64,000 nucleotides of DNA, from assembly GCA_028015205.1 (NCBI GenBank), contig CM051517.1, forward strand, positions 61,317,455 through 61,381,454. The letters run 5' to 3'. Shown piece after piece: positions 36,501 to 45,952 of the stretch. This DNA comes from Mytilisepta virgata (lineage: Eukaryota; Mollusca; Bivalvia; Mytilida; Mytilidae). Below the pieces are notes generated by a model. It worked only from the letters and a program-made list of their open reading frames with translations. It was not told the DNA's origin and did no database searches. A program made the position numbers and the translations under genes. How positions within the stretch are numbered: the first letter of the stretch is position 1; every line of letters starts with the position of its first letter.

Positions 36501-39500
36501 ACTCGTGAAATTTTTAGCACAGGTAAATACCATCAAGAATCGGAATTTTGAAGTGGCCCACGACTTATATTGTCAATGTTTGATTGAAATAAATACAACG
36601 GCGACTTTAAACCTATTTGAATTTTATATTCAAAACTATTTAAGGGAAATCGAAATATCGTTTCATTCGTTTGTTATGAATTGAAGATGCATGGCGTCAG
36701 GACGATGTTGCGTAATCACAAAGTCAACTAATTTTATATTTTTATATGATCAGCTGATTGTTGTTTTGTTCTACAGTTAGGATTACAAGGAAACACCTAT
36801 GATGAAAGATAATTAGCCGTTAATAGGTTAGTTATGTGATTGAAAGTTGGCTTGGGTGACATTGAGTATGAGAATCTCGAGTCACAATGACACAATGTTT
36901 TGACAACTTATCCTTTGATAATAAAATATATTGGTAAGCTCAACTACTCAAAATTAGTAGATCCAAAGAAAATCAAACTGTATATAACTGTCCTAATTTT
37001 TTATAGTTTATCAAATTCAAAATTCTGTTAACACTGATAACATAATTAAATTAAACTGCCTTTGGCAATATTATGTCTTTGGCTAACTGGTTAGGGGTTC
37101 AATCCCCAAAACCAAATCAGTCTCAATCTCCAAAATCAAACTTAAAAGGAAAAAATACAGATGAGACTGATCAAAATGTTAAGCCAAAGAAGTTTTGTAA
37201 AGTTATGAGCCAAGATTGCTTTGATTGGTATAAGGAAGACCCAAAAGGTCTTTGGCACTGTGAATATATGATTTGAATCTACTTTTATTTATATATATGC
37301 CATTGAAAACAGACACACAGAAAAAGTGCAACCGATACGGTGAATTAAAGTCCACTTCTCCAGAAAAATGACCACTTCTCCCTAATCCATCCTAGAAGGA
37401 GAAGTCACTTCTCCCTCTTCAAAATCCTAGATTAGGCCCTGGTAATGCCCCAAAAAGTTTATGATGTTAGAAAAGTTTTTTCATCACATCACAATTTCAA
37501 ACATTCAGGATCTATATAAAAAAAATTACCTTTCAAAGTAATATCCAATAGGACTGAACATCAACTCATTATGGAAACTTAATCACAAATAATATGAAAT
37601 TTTATTATATCCCCTACATAACTTAGTTAAGGGCAGTAACTGATAAATGTTTCTAATTTGATAATTTCATATAATATGTGTCCCAAAAAGTATATATTTT
37701 TCAACTGATAAATTGATATTATTGTTTATTTTTAACTTAAAAATTATTCGAATTTAAGGTCAATCTATACCATACAATATATATGACATGAAGAGAACCC
37801 ATCAAAGAACAATATACCTATAGTCAACAATATCATCAGCACCATGTTTTCCTGATACTTTATTCCATAGTCCTTTTACTTTATCTACAGCTTCTTCTGC
37901 TATAGTCTTGTGACCGGCATCAAAATCGTCAATTTCGTCAAGGCCTCGTTTTCGTGGTTCTTCTTCATATCTATCACCTGTCAAAGTACAAGTTTGTGTA
38001 CAATTGCTTATCAAGTACTTTTAGGTCCACTGGACCTAGCTAGCCTTAAATAGATGAGAGTATGTCCTTGTGTCGTCCCTGTGCCATTGACCCCTCTGAC
38101 CTGTGCATTAGTATGACATGAAATTCAGTAAAACAAGTCGTCAACAGAGAAGAGTAGTGCCTTGCCCCTCTTTCCAATGATCCCCCCTCCCCCCCTATTG
38201 CATTAGTATGATATAAGATACAGTAAAAACACTTTTTAATACAAATAAACAACACTGAATAATTCAAAATTCAAAAGACAGGTAAAAGAAACAAAAACAA
38301 CTCTTTGAATATCAGTAATAGAATACAAAAGCTACAAAACAAGAGAGAAAAGTCTGTAAAATCTAAATCCAATCGCAAGAAAAATTCATAAGAATGGAAA
38401 ACAACAAATAAATGCCACAAGGATACATGTATCACTAAAAGATGGACTGATCCACAAAAATTTCCTGAAAATGAGAAAAAGAAGTTAGAAATCTCTCTTT
38501 ATCAAGTTACCCAGGGGAGATAATTGTTATTATCCCCCTTTAGTCTTAAGAGCTGATGTGTCATTATAGCATTCCATGGTAAATTTCAACAGAACTTGAA
38601 TATGTAAGTCTAAAGTTGTGCATAAGCAACACATTGTTTTGACGACCAAGAATAGCTAATTTTAGTACTACTACAAACTTGATCCAGAATTAATAGAATG
38701 ATGAAGAGACAATATTTGATTATCTCCCCTACAGAATTTAGTAAAGAGAGGTTTCTGACTACTATTTCTAATTCCATCATCACAAATAATATGTGTCTCA
38801 CAGACTTTCCAACCAGACAGGAATACAGGTTTCTTAAAGTAGGGATAAAGATATTTTCTACATGACAATAAACTTGAAACCCCTTGCATTTCAGTTCAGT
38901 GAGCATGTGCTATTCACATGTTTAAGTAAACTTTTCCTGTTCATCCTTAAACATGGTTTAAACTACTGTATCAGTATTAACCTTATGTCTACTAAAACAT
39001 AACTAAACTTACTGTATCGGTAGCCTCCTGAACTTTCCCCAGACAATCCCACATATTTATCTTTGTTCTTCTTTGCTTTTCTTCTTTCTTCTCGTAATCT
39101 CTCGTCGTCCTGGATAAAATCTATCAGATCTTTTACTTTCTGTCGTACTGCAATAAATAGAAAAATATTTGTGGCAATCTTATCTACTGGTGTAAGAAGA
39201 CAAGCCTTTCTCTATCTTTCAAGGCAATCTGAAAAACCAGAAGTTCTGTATACAATAACATGTAGCTCACTTGATACAAAAATCAGTCTTATTAAGGTAA
39301 TGTTACCTTCAGTCCAAAATACTAAAATCAAAGTGTTGAAATTTCATTACATATGCATTGATGTCAACCAGTTTTTGGTGCTATCAGTAAAAACAATTCA
39401 AGTTGTCTATAATTTGCAACTTTTTTCAGTAATAATGATTTTTCAGAGAATACTGTATCCTACAGCATTATCATAAGGGCTATTCCAGAAAAAATGGTAT

Positions 39501-42500
39501 GGGGGGGGGTTGGAAGGCATTTTTTTTCAGCACCCACTACCCATACAATTTAAAATAAAATTTCCTTATGCTTCCTTTAGAATTTTTTTCCAGACCCCCG
39601 ACCACCCATACAATTTTATATAAAGTGCCTTCCAACCCCCCATACATTTTTTTCCGGAATAGCCCTAAGAAATACACAATGCAAAATGACATTGTGACAA
39701 TTTACGGAGCTGTGTTCATCAATGTATTGGGAATCATACAAAAATGTGTGAGTCTTCCAAGGAAGACATGTGTCGCCTGCGGACGTCAATTTTTACTAAA
39801 GATATTAAAATGTTCTAAAACTGAAATATATATGCACACCTTTGCATTAAGGTTAATGCACAGAGAAAGTTTCATCAAATTGCTTTGAGTGGTTATGGAG
39901 TAGTTGAGGATAGAAGTTTTGAACCCCCCTTTTTTTTCAAAAATGTCAATTTTTACCAAAAATAGAATTAAAATTTTCTAAAAATGAAATATATATGCAC
40001 ATCTGTGCATTAAGGTTAATGCACAGAGAAAGTTTCATCAAAATCCTTTGAGTGGTTTACGAGTAGTTGAGGATAGAAGAAAAGTGTGACGACGCAAGAC
40101 GACGCAAGACGACAGATAGTGATCCCTATGTGTCGACCATGCGTTCCGCAGGCGACACAAAAACTGAATAGATCGTTTTATAAAGCAAATAATCCCAATA
40201 CCGAAGTTACATAAAAATCTGAATCTCTACAGCACTTTATCTTTCCATGATAATAACCTGTAATGAAAGATTTAAATCTAAACCAGGAACGGTTTTTACC
40301 GGTAATGAACGGAAATCTGTAATAATAGACTATAAACCGAACATCGTAATTACATGTATGACCTGAAATTCATAACAATTAAGGAAAAATCTATGCATAT
40401 GTGCATGTAACTAATATTAAATGATCTCCGTCTAAGAAACCTGAAATTAGTCACAGGATTTCATATTTATTTTTCATTTCTATGTCTAACCGTAACATCG
40501 TAATTTTGAAATGAGAATGGTAACAGTTACGGAAAAAATCGTAATGGTTGGCATCTATGCAACTATACTCTTTATAGTGTATGCATTAAGTCAATCAGTT
40601 ACTGAACCTTCTAGTTATAAAGTCCGCTTGTACATGTACAATTCAAAGTTCAAAAATATATTGATTTATATGTATATATTGCAGATAAAGAGAGGCCTAG
40701 TGTAATCGATATGCCAAACCACTAATGAAGACATCAGCCCTATATATAATAATCTTACCATTTAATCCTTGATCTTTTCCAAGTTCATCAGTAAATGTGT
40801 AGTTTTCCAAACCTCTCAGATCATATAAATGTTCTCTTGCACTCGTTACCACTCTCTCAGATCCATTTTTTATCAAATATGCCAATAATAGTAATGACTG
40901 GAAAAGAAGAAATTTAGTAAAAATATTACATTGAAATAAATTTATTCAGTTAAACTGTGTTCCTGTTGTTTCTGTTACTGCAACTTGAATATGTTGAAGA
41001 TCCCAAAAACCTTGGAAAATTCAAACATCATTCACTGAAATTTCAACTCTTTAAAACATTGATTACTTAAATTACTGATTTGTTTATATAATAATAATAA
41101 ATTCTTTATTTAAAGCGGGTGACCCAATTAGACATTGTCTAATTTGCATAGAGACCCTCAAAGTATATGATACAATGAACATGTAGATCATTCCAACTTT
41201 TGATAGTTGAATACTGAAAAGATTTCTTGTAAAAAATTTGAATTAGGTCTGGGTAGAAATAAATCATTATTTGAATTACAGCGCAAGGTATAACCTTTAG
41301 ATTCATTAACATTTGTATGGAAAAACAGTTCCATCCATCCTTTTACAATTTTATACATAAAAATAGATTTCTGATATTACATCCGTTCAAAATATGGTAA
41401 CCAACCCAAATAAAACATGAAACTAGATGGTGTTAAAATGTCGTATTCAAGTATAATTCTTGCTGCTTTCTTTTGAAGCTTAGTAAATCGATCTGAATTC
41501 TTTTTTTTGCAACTTCTCCCCAAACTGGAAGAGAGTAGTTAATATTTGGTAATATAACTTTTTTTATTGATTACTTTTGGTGAAGTTCTACTGGAAGTTT
41601 ATTTTAGAGAGAACAAGTTCTCTACCCTTACATGGAAACATATTAAATGTCAATCAAAATTAATTTAAATTTTTAAAGCCTGAAATAGATATAGACCAAA
41701 GTGCAAAAGAAACAATGTATGACTGAATATGTACATTTTGTAGATTGCAATATAATATAAAACCTGACCTTATGAGAATACAAATAGAGTTTTTTGTTTG
41801 TATAGAAATTGAGAAAAAAATCATGTTCCAATAAGTTCTATAACTCTTTGTTACTGTTTGTGAATGCAAAAACATTCCCCTCAATTTTTCATCAACTACT
41901 TGAATTCAGAGAATTTCTAAAAAATAAGTTTTGCAAATTTTAAATATAGCATGCATTACATTGTATTTCAATGTTTAAAACTTGTGGTCAAACTAAAAAG
42001 TTTTTTTTGTCATAACTTATTGAAAAGCAATGTATTATCGACCAAAAAAATTAACTGAAAAATTTCAACCCTTTTACTGAAGTTCAATTTTATTTTCCAT
42101 TCAACTGTAGTTAAATATTTCACAAGTGAGTAACCAAATCTTGAGGAAAGCATGGATAGTAAACATCATACAGTATGCTATATTTAACAAGTCTTCTATG
42201 AGGATTTTACATTTTTGTACGTGGTCATTTTTGCAGGAACAATTTTCACACCCATAAATAAATCTGGCTCTTTGAGTCATTCCAATGTAAAAATATTGCC
42301 TCTGTAGCTCAACCAGTCATTACGAACAAATGTCAGACAAAAATCCAGTCGGTCAGACAAAAATTTTGAGATTCTATAGTTGAACATATAGGAGCAAAAC
42401 AGTAAAACAATTGGTTAAAGACAGCTCACCTTGTAAGTTCTTCTCCAGTTCTTTTTATTATCCTGTAGCATTCTTTTCCACAGCATGCCCAACACTTCGG

Positions 42501-45500
42501 GAAAATGTTCATATGTGAATGTGTATCTGGCTATTTCCTGCATTAGTTGACCGTGTGGACCCCAAGCATCGTCATTTGTGGCCTCTCTTACTTTGGTCTC
42601 CACTTCAGAATAGTTCATCACCACATTGGTGCTGTGGATAAATTATTTAAAATTTCAGTGACAAAATTAAGAAATTCATGACATACTGTGGTTTGTCTGG
42701 AGATTTTACCACGGATGTGCATTATTTTTGTAAAAATTTTAACTGAGGTAGTGGAGCGACGGGTAAAATTTACAAAAATAAGGCGCACCCGTGATAAAAT
42801 CTAAAAAAAAAAACACAGTATACCATGAATGATTTCTATTGTAATAGGTCAAATATGATTTTTTAATAGAGACAATACGGTATAGAAACCAGTCTTTGGT
42901 GGCTGTTCTCTAAAATGAGTACCACTCCCTCTGCTTATGTGCAAATTAATTGAGCCATTGCTCTGAAAACACACCTCAAAGGAAAATTTTGATCATTTGA
43001 CAACTTCAACAGTTCTGAGATTAGCAAAACGAACGAAAATTTGATTTTCTCTAATGTATGTCAGACATTTTTTTCTCAAACATGACAGAAGGCGTTACTG
43101 TAAGTGTTGATAAAGTCTTCACATTGTTACTGCTGCTCTTTGTTTAGCATGTTAATAGAGAAGTTCTCATCAGTTTTATTTGCATTTTAGAACATTGAGA
43201 AGTTTGAGGTCCAAAGAAAAAATACAATGCAACTTTACCTCGATGTGTCAAACTTTTTGTTTATTTTTTTCAGAGAAGTCTGAAGTTGGATATAATACTT
43301 TTCTGGAACATAATTACCCTGAGTTAAAATATCCAAAGATGAATATACATGCAGTTAATAAGAAAACATATTGACTTTTTTTAACTTACTTTTAAATTCA
43401 AATAATATTTGTTTGTATAATGGTTAGCTCAACTAGCGACCAACTTTGACCTTTAATTTCTCCATAATTGCATGGTAGATTTAAATTTGCTTGGTAGAAA
43501 TGTTCAAAAAGGTATAAAGAATACATGTATATATCCTAATTTAATTTACAGGTATGACGGATTATGCATTTGGATTACAGGTGAAAATACCCGAATTTGC
43601 GAGTAAATTGATGACATCACGCTCGCAAAAGTGAGTTTCAGTTCACCGTTCATACTCGCATTTACGAGTTCGACCAGACCTGGTCAATGTGTCAATCTGT
43701 GACACTGTCTGAGAGATTACATATAAGGCCAGGGTAAAATGATTGTTGGTTTCCCCTAACCCGACTGAGTCTATTATAATCGGCCAGGTAGTTTATTTTT
43801 TTTGAAAAAAACAAAAACAAAACATGTGTCTTGTTCCGATCAAGCAATGTTTAATTAAACATTTTTTCATATATATTTCAGTTTTGTTGTTTAGAAGCAT
43901 ATTAATGTCATCCTTCCCTGTGATTCTATCAGCTTGTTGAGCAGCTCCGAAAAATTTGTATCAAGAAATGAGTGCGCTGAGCAGGAGTTATCAACAGTCA
44001 GCAGGACTTATCAACAAATTCTCCCAACGTTTGGCAGCTTAGAACTTATTAAATAGCTTTCAAAATTGCAAAATATTAATAAATATATCAAGATTTGGTG
44101 TTCCTTTTTTTATATTATGGCGTTTTATTTAAATGAATGATGAAGAAATTTCTAAAAGTGACATCAACAAAATGTGTCTTTCCTCGATGCTGATCATTAT
44201 AATGTCTGATGGGACTTCTTTCCGCTCTTTCCATTGCATTTCATTATTTGCGATTAAATAAAATTTTTAAACGTACGCTTTATTTTTATATGTCCATATT
44301 TTCGCCTGAATTAGTACAAAAACAACTAAATGTTGTTTGAATATGTCGTCTCCTTGGTTAAATTTGAGTGATCATTTCACGTTGCACATATTTTAGTCAG
44401 AGGTTGTTTCGCCAATGGAGACGGACTTTGAGGTCAACGAGGTTGCAAGTTTGAAAGCGAGTGCTTTAGGGCCACACTTAAAAAAATTTCAGTTTGCACT
44501 AACCCGACCCTGATTTTCATCAGTGGGTAGGTAGGTAGGCTTTTTTTCTTTTTTGATATTAAAACCCTCATATAAAATCAGGACCATTAAAAGGGGCTTA
44601 CTTGGATTCCTCCATAGTATTGAAGATCTACATGTGCTATGAATTGTTTTATATTTGTTTCTTTCCCAATATCCTTTCTTTTAATAGACATGTTTATACA
44701 ATGTATCTTGAATTTTAGGCGAATCTGTCCATCTTTCTGTTTTGGTTTCATTCGGGCCGTATCGTATGCTATGCCGGAGGTTCCAATAAATCTCGAAGAC
44801 CACGAAATGCCGCAAAAGTAACACATGGAACAAAGTCGGACGGGAGACGAAAAAAATCTTTTCGATTTTTAACATCAAAAAAACTTTTGAATCGGCCCCT
44901 TTTTTTGGGTCGGGCACGTTAGTGCAAACATAAATATTTTTAATTGTGGCCTAGTTTCCTGGAAAATCATGAACAAAGATTTCCCAACTGATTTTGTTTT
45001 TTAAAACCTGAAAATACACCTTAATGTCAGTTTTTATATCGTTTATAAGATATTTTACATGAACATTCAGGTCAGGAAATATATACTTATTGGTACATGT
45101 ATGGTAAACAACATAACTGAAAACTTGTCGTTGTAATGAAGAATATGAAGCTTCATATTCTGGCTCACAGGATGATATTTTACGATATCTAGCTGTCAAA
45201 ATGCAGATAATTATAGATTTCACAATGAGTGTAACTAGATATCACTTGATATTAAATCGAGTTGTTTAATATGGATATAAAAATAAACGAGCCTTTGGCG
45301 AGTTTATTATTAAGTCTAAATTAAATTAAAGAGAGTTGATATCAAGCGTTATCTAATTTTTACGAGTTTTTCAACCTATTTCTCTTATCATTCTGCAGGT
45401 TTATTTGTTTGTTTGTGATTTGGAGTACGGCCCGTGGGAAATCTTAACGTTCATTTTTCTGTGACGTCAAATGTTGCTATGCAACGGTGGCTTTGAACGA

Positions 45501-45952
45501 TGACCGCACAGATTTCAACCAATCAGAAAACAGTGACGTTTGGATCAAGGCCAATCAAATAAAAGAATTTCTCGTAACACTTGTTCATATCATATGATGG
45601 GGAATGAGTTATGACAAATAATTCATTGCGCAAGAACTAGATAACAACACACCATCATAAGAGAATATATACTTGTTTTTCCCTGGCCTAATATTGTCAC
45701 CAATAATTTCACTTTTCAAAATGTAATATGGTCGATTCATTTTAATGACACTACAGGAGTATTGCAGGCGAATTAAAGAAGGGCAATATTGGAATAAAAT
45801 AAAGAAACTCTGCAAACGACAGATGTCAAATCGAAACTAGACTTGAACACAGAACTCGTCAGAAGTCAGAACTGTCAAAACCGGGTGGCTGCGTGTCAGC
45901 TTGTCTTATCCTAAACTTACACTTTATCTGTTATTTCTCTTATTTTCCACAT
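12584..45952 (-). CDS. CLINT1: Clathrin interactor 1 (epsinR/enthoprotin), 17 coding exons
   Basis: ENTH-domain adaptor for clathrin-coated vesicles between the trans-Golgi network and endosomes. Exons on the minus strand: 45952-45921, 42631-42430, 40897-40759, 39147-39013, 37977-37818, 32758-32714, 27469-27274, 26252-26156, 25736-25676, 24940-24556, 24179-24123, 23171-23091, 22574-22554, 19660-19607, 16047-15903, 14405-14265, 12729-12584. All phases close, giving 698 aa (human is 625). Residues 1 to about 140 form the ENTH domain ([41 protein letters not shown]), followed by a basic KKNKDKYVG segment. Three GF[AD]DF motifs near residues 316, 341 and 359 match the family's gamma-ear-type adaptor-binding motifs. 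The tail is rich in Met, Gln and Pro and ends FSSFGSFK. The start ATG has an in-frame TAA just upstream. The 33-kb length comes from transposon-filled introns. The 45-nt and 21-nt exons may be alternative. Confidence 0.95.
12785..13740 (-). mobile_element. tRNA-derived SINE (family A) split by a TTAA element
   Basis: Two pieces, 12785-13020 and 13667-13740, together match the intact copy at 26303-26640, including ACTAGACCGAC, GACCAGTCC-like and GAAGCAGCAAATACC words and the tRNA-like head at the high-coordinate end. The interruption is a separate element at 13025-13662. The SINE lies in the last CLINT1 intron, in antisense coordinates (same strand as the gene). Confidence 0.8.
13025..13662. 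mobile_element. piggyBac-type MITE with TTAA target duplication
   Basis: The element starts CCCTTTCAACGAGTCC and ends GACTCGTCTGTGAAAGGG, giving inverted termini that begin CCC and end GGG. TTAA flanks it at 13021-13024 and 13663-13666. Removing it restores the SINE sequence seen at 26531-26560. TTAA duplication with CCC/GGG ends is the hallmark of the piggyBac superfamily. It is 638 bp and has no transposase frame, so it is nonautonomous. Subterminal copies of GACTCGTC-like words are visible near the right end. Confidence 0.85.
14959..15571. repeat. 154-bp satellite, four tandem copies
   Basis: Units start at 14959, 15113, 15267 and 15421 with ACCTATTTCTTTTCATGAAT; the spacing is exactly 154 for the first three and 151 for the last. 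Copies differ by only a few substitutions, so the array is young. It lies in the CLINT1 intron between the exons at 15903-16047 and 14265-14405 and runs directly into the 19-bp array that follows. Confidence 0.92.
15572..15917 (-). repeat. 19-bp minisatellite of splice-donor copies at a CLINT1 exon edge
   Basis: Sixteen units of the form ACCTACCAGGTTGTNGTTN lie head to tail (two carry an extra 20 bases with GACCTTGGATGG). Read on the gene strand each unit contains the donor core GTAGGT, usually as CCTGGTAGGT. The first unit on the gene strand overlaps the real exon-intron junction at 15903, so the array looks like an expansion of that junction. Frames across it encode only low-complexity peptide and are not genes. 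Confidence 0.92.
16523..16919 (+). mobile_element. TTAA-flanked 389-bp MITE, copy 1
   Basis: GGATGTTCGCTG at 16527 and CAGCAAACATCC ending at 16915 are terminal inverted repeats, with TTAA on each side. The interior matches the copies at 20739 and 29051, though it is more diverged. It lies in a CLINT1 intron and has no coding capacity. Confidence 0.75.
17290..17700. repeat. Cluster of short perfect hairpins
   Basis: At least three inverted repeats are packed here: GTGGTATTC/GAATACCAC near 17326-17349, AATTCGGT/ACCGAATT near 17500-17520, and GAGACTGC...GCAGTCTC arms near 17575-17628. The word CCGTTGAATTC occurs near both ends. This suggests a folded nonautonomous element inside a CLINT1 intron, of unknown family. 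Confidence 0.5.
20739..21132 (+). mobile_element. TTAA-flanked 386-bp MITE, copy 2
   Basis: Begins GGATGATCGCTGG (20743) and ends CCAGCGAGCATCC (21128), flanked by TTAA. It is about 90 percent identical by eye to the reverse complement of the copy at 29055-29443. The two copies face opposite ways around seven CLINT1 exons. Confidence 0.82.
21837..22320. mobile_element. 484-bp inverted-repeat element in a CLINT1 intron
   Basis: CAGTGGACATAAATGAGTTC begins the left end and its complement GAACTCATTTATGTCCACTG closes the right end; complementarity continues inward through CCCACTTGG for about 29 bases. The interior is AT-rich and noncoding. It lies just past the 21-nt microexon (22554-22574). No clear target duplication; family not recognised. 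Confidence 0.75.
22554..22574 (-). other. CLINT1: 21-nt candidate microexon of CLINT1
   Basis: Seven codons (KKEESPK) lie between an acceptor ending ATTCAG and the strong donor GTAAGC. Phase is 0 on both sides. The pyrimidine tract is weak, which is usual for regulated microexons, so this exon is less certain than its neighbours. Confidence 0.55.
23837..24006 (-). mobile_element. SINE family B, truncated copy
   Basis: Shares the body of the 10515-10790 copy (GGGGTTTTAC, GTTTTTATTGGTGGAGGAAG, ACCACCGACCTTCGGTAGG) and the TTTG microsatellite edge, but lacks the tRNA-like head with A and B boxes. It lies between CLINT1 exons at 24123-24179 and 23091-23171. Confidence 0.75.
24583..24785 (-). repeat. 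CLINT1: Coding minisatellite in a CLINT1 exon
   Basis: Within the exon at 24940-24556 a 36-base unit encoding [16 protein letters not shown] 12-mers is repeated about three times, preceded by shorter MTSQPM and MNMSQPM units. The result is a Met/Gln/Pro repeat tract in the disordered tail. Repeats stay in frame. Confidence 0.8.
25240..25535. repeat. Duplicated element rich in AGGTCA half-sites
   Basis: Two related segments share CGTGACACATC, GAGATAACCTACC/GAGGTGACATATCC, AAGGCCTAGGTC and AAAGTTA..GG words. Near 25401-25433 the sequence reads AAGGTCAAGGGTCAAGGTCA followed by TAGGTCA, a chain of nuclear-receptor-like half-sites. It is probably part of a dispersed transposon; antisense short frames are not genes. 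Confidence 0.5.
26303..26640 (-). mobile_element. tRNA-derived SINE (family A), near full length
   Basis: Read on the minus strand it starts with a tRNA-like head (GTGGTCTCTTGGTAGCGTGC, then GGTCGCGGGTTATATCC as the B-box region), continues through GCTGCTTCTACGCC and GACTGGTCGACTCAGAGTC, and ends in an ATCC simple tail at 26306-26320. The same family is at 12785-13740 and 60375-60540. Confidence 0.85.
27818..27905 (-). mobile_element. Partial inverted copy of the 28068-28277 MITE
   Basis: GCGACAGGGTTGTAAT and TTTTAAACTCGTATTTTGG here are the complement of part of the element at 28068-28277. Only an internal fragment remains, 170 bases away and in opposite orientation. Confidence 0.65.
28068..28277. 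mobile_element. 210-bp MITE with TA target site
   Basis: TACTGTAAATTCAGAAATTA at the left and its near complement ending TTTACAGTA at the right form inverted termini that extend through ATTATTGCG. TA flanks fit a Tc1/mariner-like nonautonomous element, which is inference. Noncoding. Confidence 0.75.
29051..29447 (-). mobile_element. TTAA-flanked 389-bp MITE, copy 3 (inverted)
   Basis: Begins GGATGCTCGCTGG (29055) and ends CCAGCGATCATCC (29443), with TTAA on both sides. It is inverted relative to the copy at 20743 and shares long blocks such as TCTTTTATAAT and ATGAAATCCTTTTTATTT. There are no coding frames of note. Confidence 0.82.
29800..29965 (-). mobile_element. Degenerate SINE family B copy
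   Basis: Retains GTTTTTATTGG, a GCCACTTGTCC segment, AAACACACCCTGCCAC and CTTGGCCAC in the same order as the copy at 10515-10790, with many substitutions. The tRNA boxes are decayed. Confidence 0.55.
30062..31157 (+). mobile_element. 1.1-kb repeat element ending in a hairpin (family C, copy 1)
   Basis: The left end has GCTCACCTGGC near 30092, and the right end has GCCAGGTGAGC near 31144, its exact complement. The right end reads CAAGTGATGACAAAAGCTC, a hairpin TGGCC-TTT-GGCCA, then AGGTGAGCTAAAAA. The interior has tandemly related segments (AATCAGAAACAAGAA, AAGGACCTCCC, TTCCATTTGGCC). No transposase frame. The same family as 32864-33760. Confidence 0.75.
32714..32758 (-). other. CLINT1: 45-nt candidate cassette exon of CLINT1
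   Basis: An acceptor (TATATTTTAG) and donor (GTGAGG) bound 45 bases coding for about 15 Ser-rich residues ([15 protein letters not shown]). Both flanking junctions are phase 2 and the length is a multiple of three, so including or skipping it keeps the frame. It sits alone in a 10-kb intron full of transposons. Whether it is constitutive or alternative cannot be told from DNA. Confidence 0.75.
32864..33760 (+). mobile_element. 0.9-kb repeat element ending in a hairpin (family C, copy 2)
   Basis: Starts AGAGGCTCCCAAAAGCCTGA then ATCGCTCTCC, and ends CCAAGTGATGGCAAAAGCTC, hairpin TGTCC-TTTTA-GGACA, AGGTGAACTAAAAA. Both ends match the layout of the copy at 30062-31157, while the hairpin stem differs by compensatory changes. 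Noncoding. Confidence 0.75.
34357..36296 (+). mobile_element. 1.9-kb nonautonomous element with a terminal 31-bp palindrome
   Basis: The left end reads GCGCAGCTTGATACGACCGC, and the right end is a perfect palindrome TATACGACCGCAAAA-A-TTTTGCGGTCGTATA at 36265-36295. Inside are a duplicated block of roughly 525-bp period (TTGACACATAATATG near 34697 and TTGATACATAATAGG near 35219), C-runs of 19 and 20, and three copies of a roughly 130-bp unit (35850-36200) with GTGCGAAAACCAAG and CATAGATTTCTATT words. No coding frame is seen. A second copy begins at 63768. Confidence 0.78.
36371..37441 (+). mobile_element. hAT-type DNA transposon, defective
   Basis: Ends CAGGGCCTAATCT and AGATTAGGCCCTG are perfect 13-base inverted repeats. 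An 8-base target duplication GTAATGCC flanks it exactly (36363-36370 and 37442-37449). CAGGG ends plus an 8-bp duplication are typical of the hAT superfamily. At 1071 bp it is too short for a full transposase; a frame at 37073-37276 may be a remnant. Confidence 0.88.
37073..37276 (+). pseudogene. Possible N-terminal transposase remnant inside the hAT element
   Basis: A 67-residue frame starting MSLANWLGV contains [18 protein letters not shown], which resembles the W...C start of a BED-like zinc finger common at the N terminus of hAT transposases. The frame stops before the second half of the finger. Assignment rests on its position inside a hAT element and a weak motif. Confidence 0.35.
39475..39668. 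mobile_element. 194-bp MITE with GGGCTATTCC ends
   Basis: GGGCTATTCCAGAAAAAATG then a G-run and TTGGAAGGCA at the left are mirrored by TGCCTTCCAACCCCCCATAC and CCGGAATAGCCC at the right, about 40 bases of inverted repeat. TAA occurs on both sides (likely TA or TAA duplication). Noncoding, in a CLINT1 intron just upstream of the exon at 39147-39013. Confidence 0.8.
39769..40159. mobile_element. 390-bp element with TGTGTCGCCTGCGG ends and internal duplication
   Basis: TGTGTCGCCTGCGG at the left is mirrored by CCGCAGGCGACACA at the right. Two internal direct copies share ATATATATGCACA, TTAAGGTTAATGCACAGAGA and AGTAGTTGAGGATAGAAG. A short GACGACGCAA repeat is near the right end. Noncoding. Confidence 0.75.
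41089..41566 (-). pseudogene. 3' end of a decayed LINE (non-LTR retrotransposon)
   Basis: The minus strand, with a frameshift and stops, encodes [26 protein letters not shown], then LGWLPYFER and [10 protein letters not shown], in the order typical of the region after the reverse transcriptase core in CR1/L2-like LINEs. It ends near 41089 in an AAT/ATT simple tail, as such elements do. It lies in the CLINT1 intron between exons at 42430-42631 and 40759-40897 and is not functional. Confidence 0.75.
42683..42821. mobile_element. 139-bp foldback element
   Basis: The left half (TACTGTGGTTT, AGATTTTACCACGG, GCATTATTTTTGTAAA) is the near complement of the right half (TTTACAAAAATAAGGC, CCGTGATAAAATCT, AAACACAGTA). 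The whole element could form one hairpin. It sits just upstream of CLINT1 exon 2. Confidence 0.75.
44470..44951. mobile_element. 482-bp MITE in CLINT1 intron 1
   Basis: GGCCACACTTAAAAAAATTT and GTTTGCACTAACCCGACCC at the left match the complement of GGGTCGGGCACGTTAGTGCA and AATTGTGGCC at the right, about 40 bases of inverted repeat. TAG occurs at both junctions. Overlapping short frames inside are noncoding shadows of the palindromic structure. Confidence 0.8.
45462..45560. promoter_or_regulatory. Candidate CRE, X-box and CCAAT cluster in CLINT1 intron 1
   Basis: Within 100 bases lie TGACGTCA (45462-45469, CREB/ATF consensus), GTTGCTATGCAAC (45473-45485, RFX X-box palindrome), AACCAATCAG (near 45517, NF-Y CCAAT box), a second GTGACGTTT and GGCCAATCA. 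Such a cluster is what a promoter or enhancer would show, perhaps for an alternative CLINT1 first exon. Function is inferred from motifs only. Confidence 0.4.

Noticed and set aside
39063..39476. 137-codon plus-strand frame
   Set aside because: Overlaps the ENTH-encoding CLINT1 exon (39013-39147) antisense and continues into intron; no homology.
44587..44917. Several overlapping frames on both strands
   Set aside because: They fall inside an inverted-repeat MITE at 44470-44951 and share no known domain.
45462..45560. True MHC class II-type promoter
   Set aside because: The motifs are present but the order differs, and MHC class II genes are not known in molluscs; kept only as a motif cluster.
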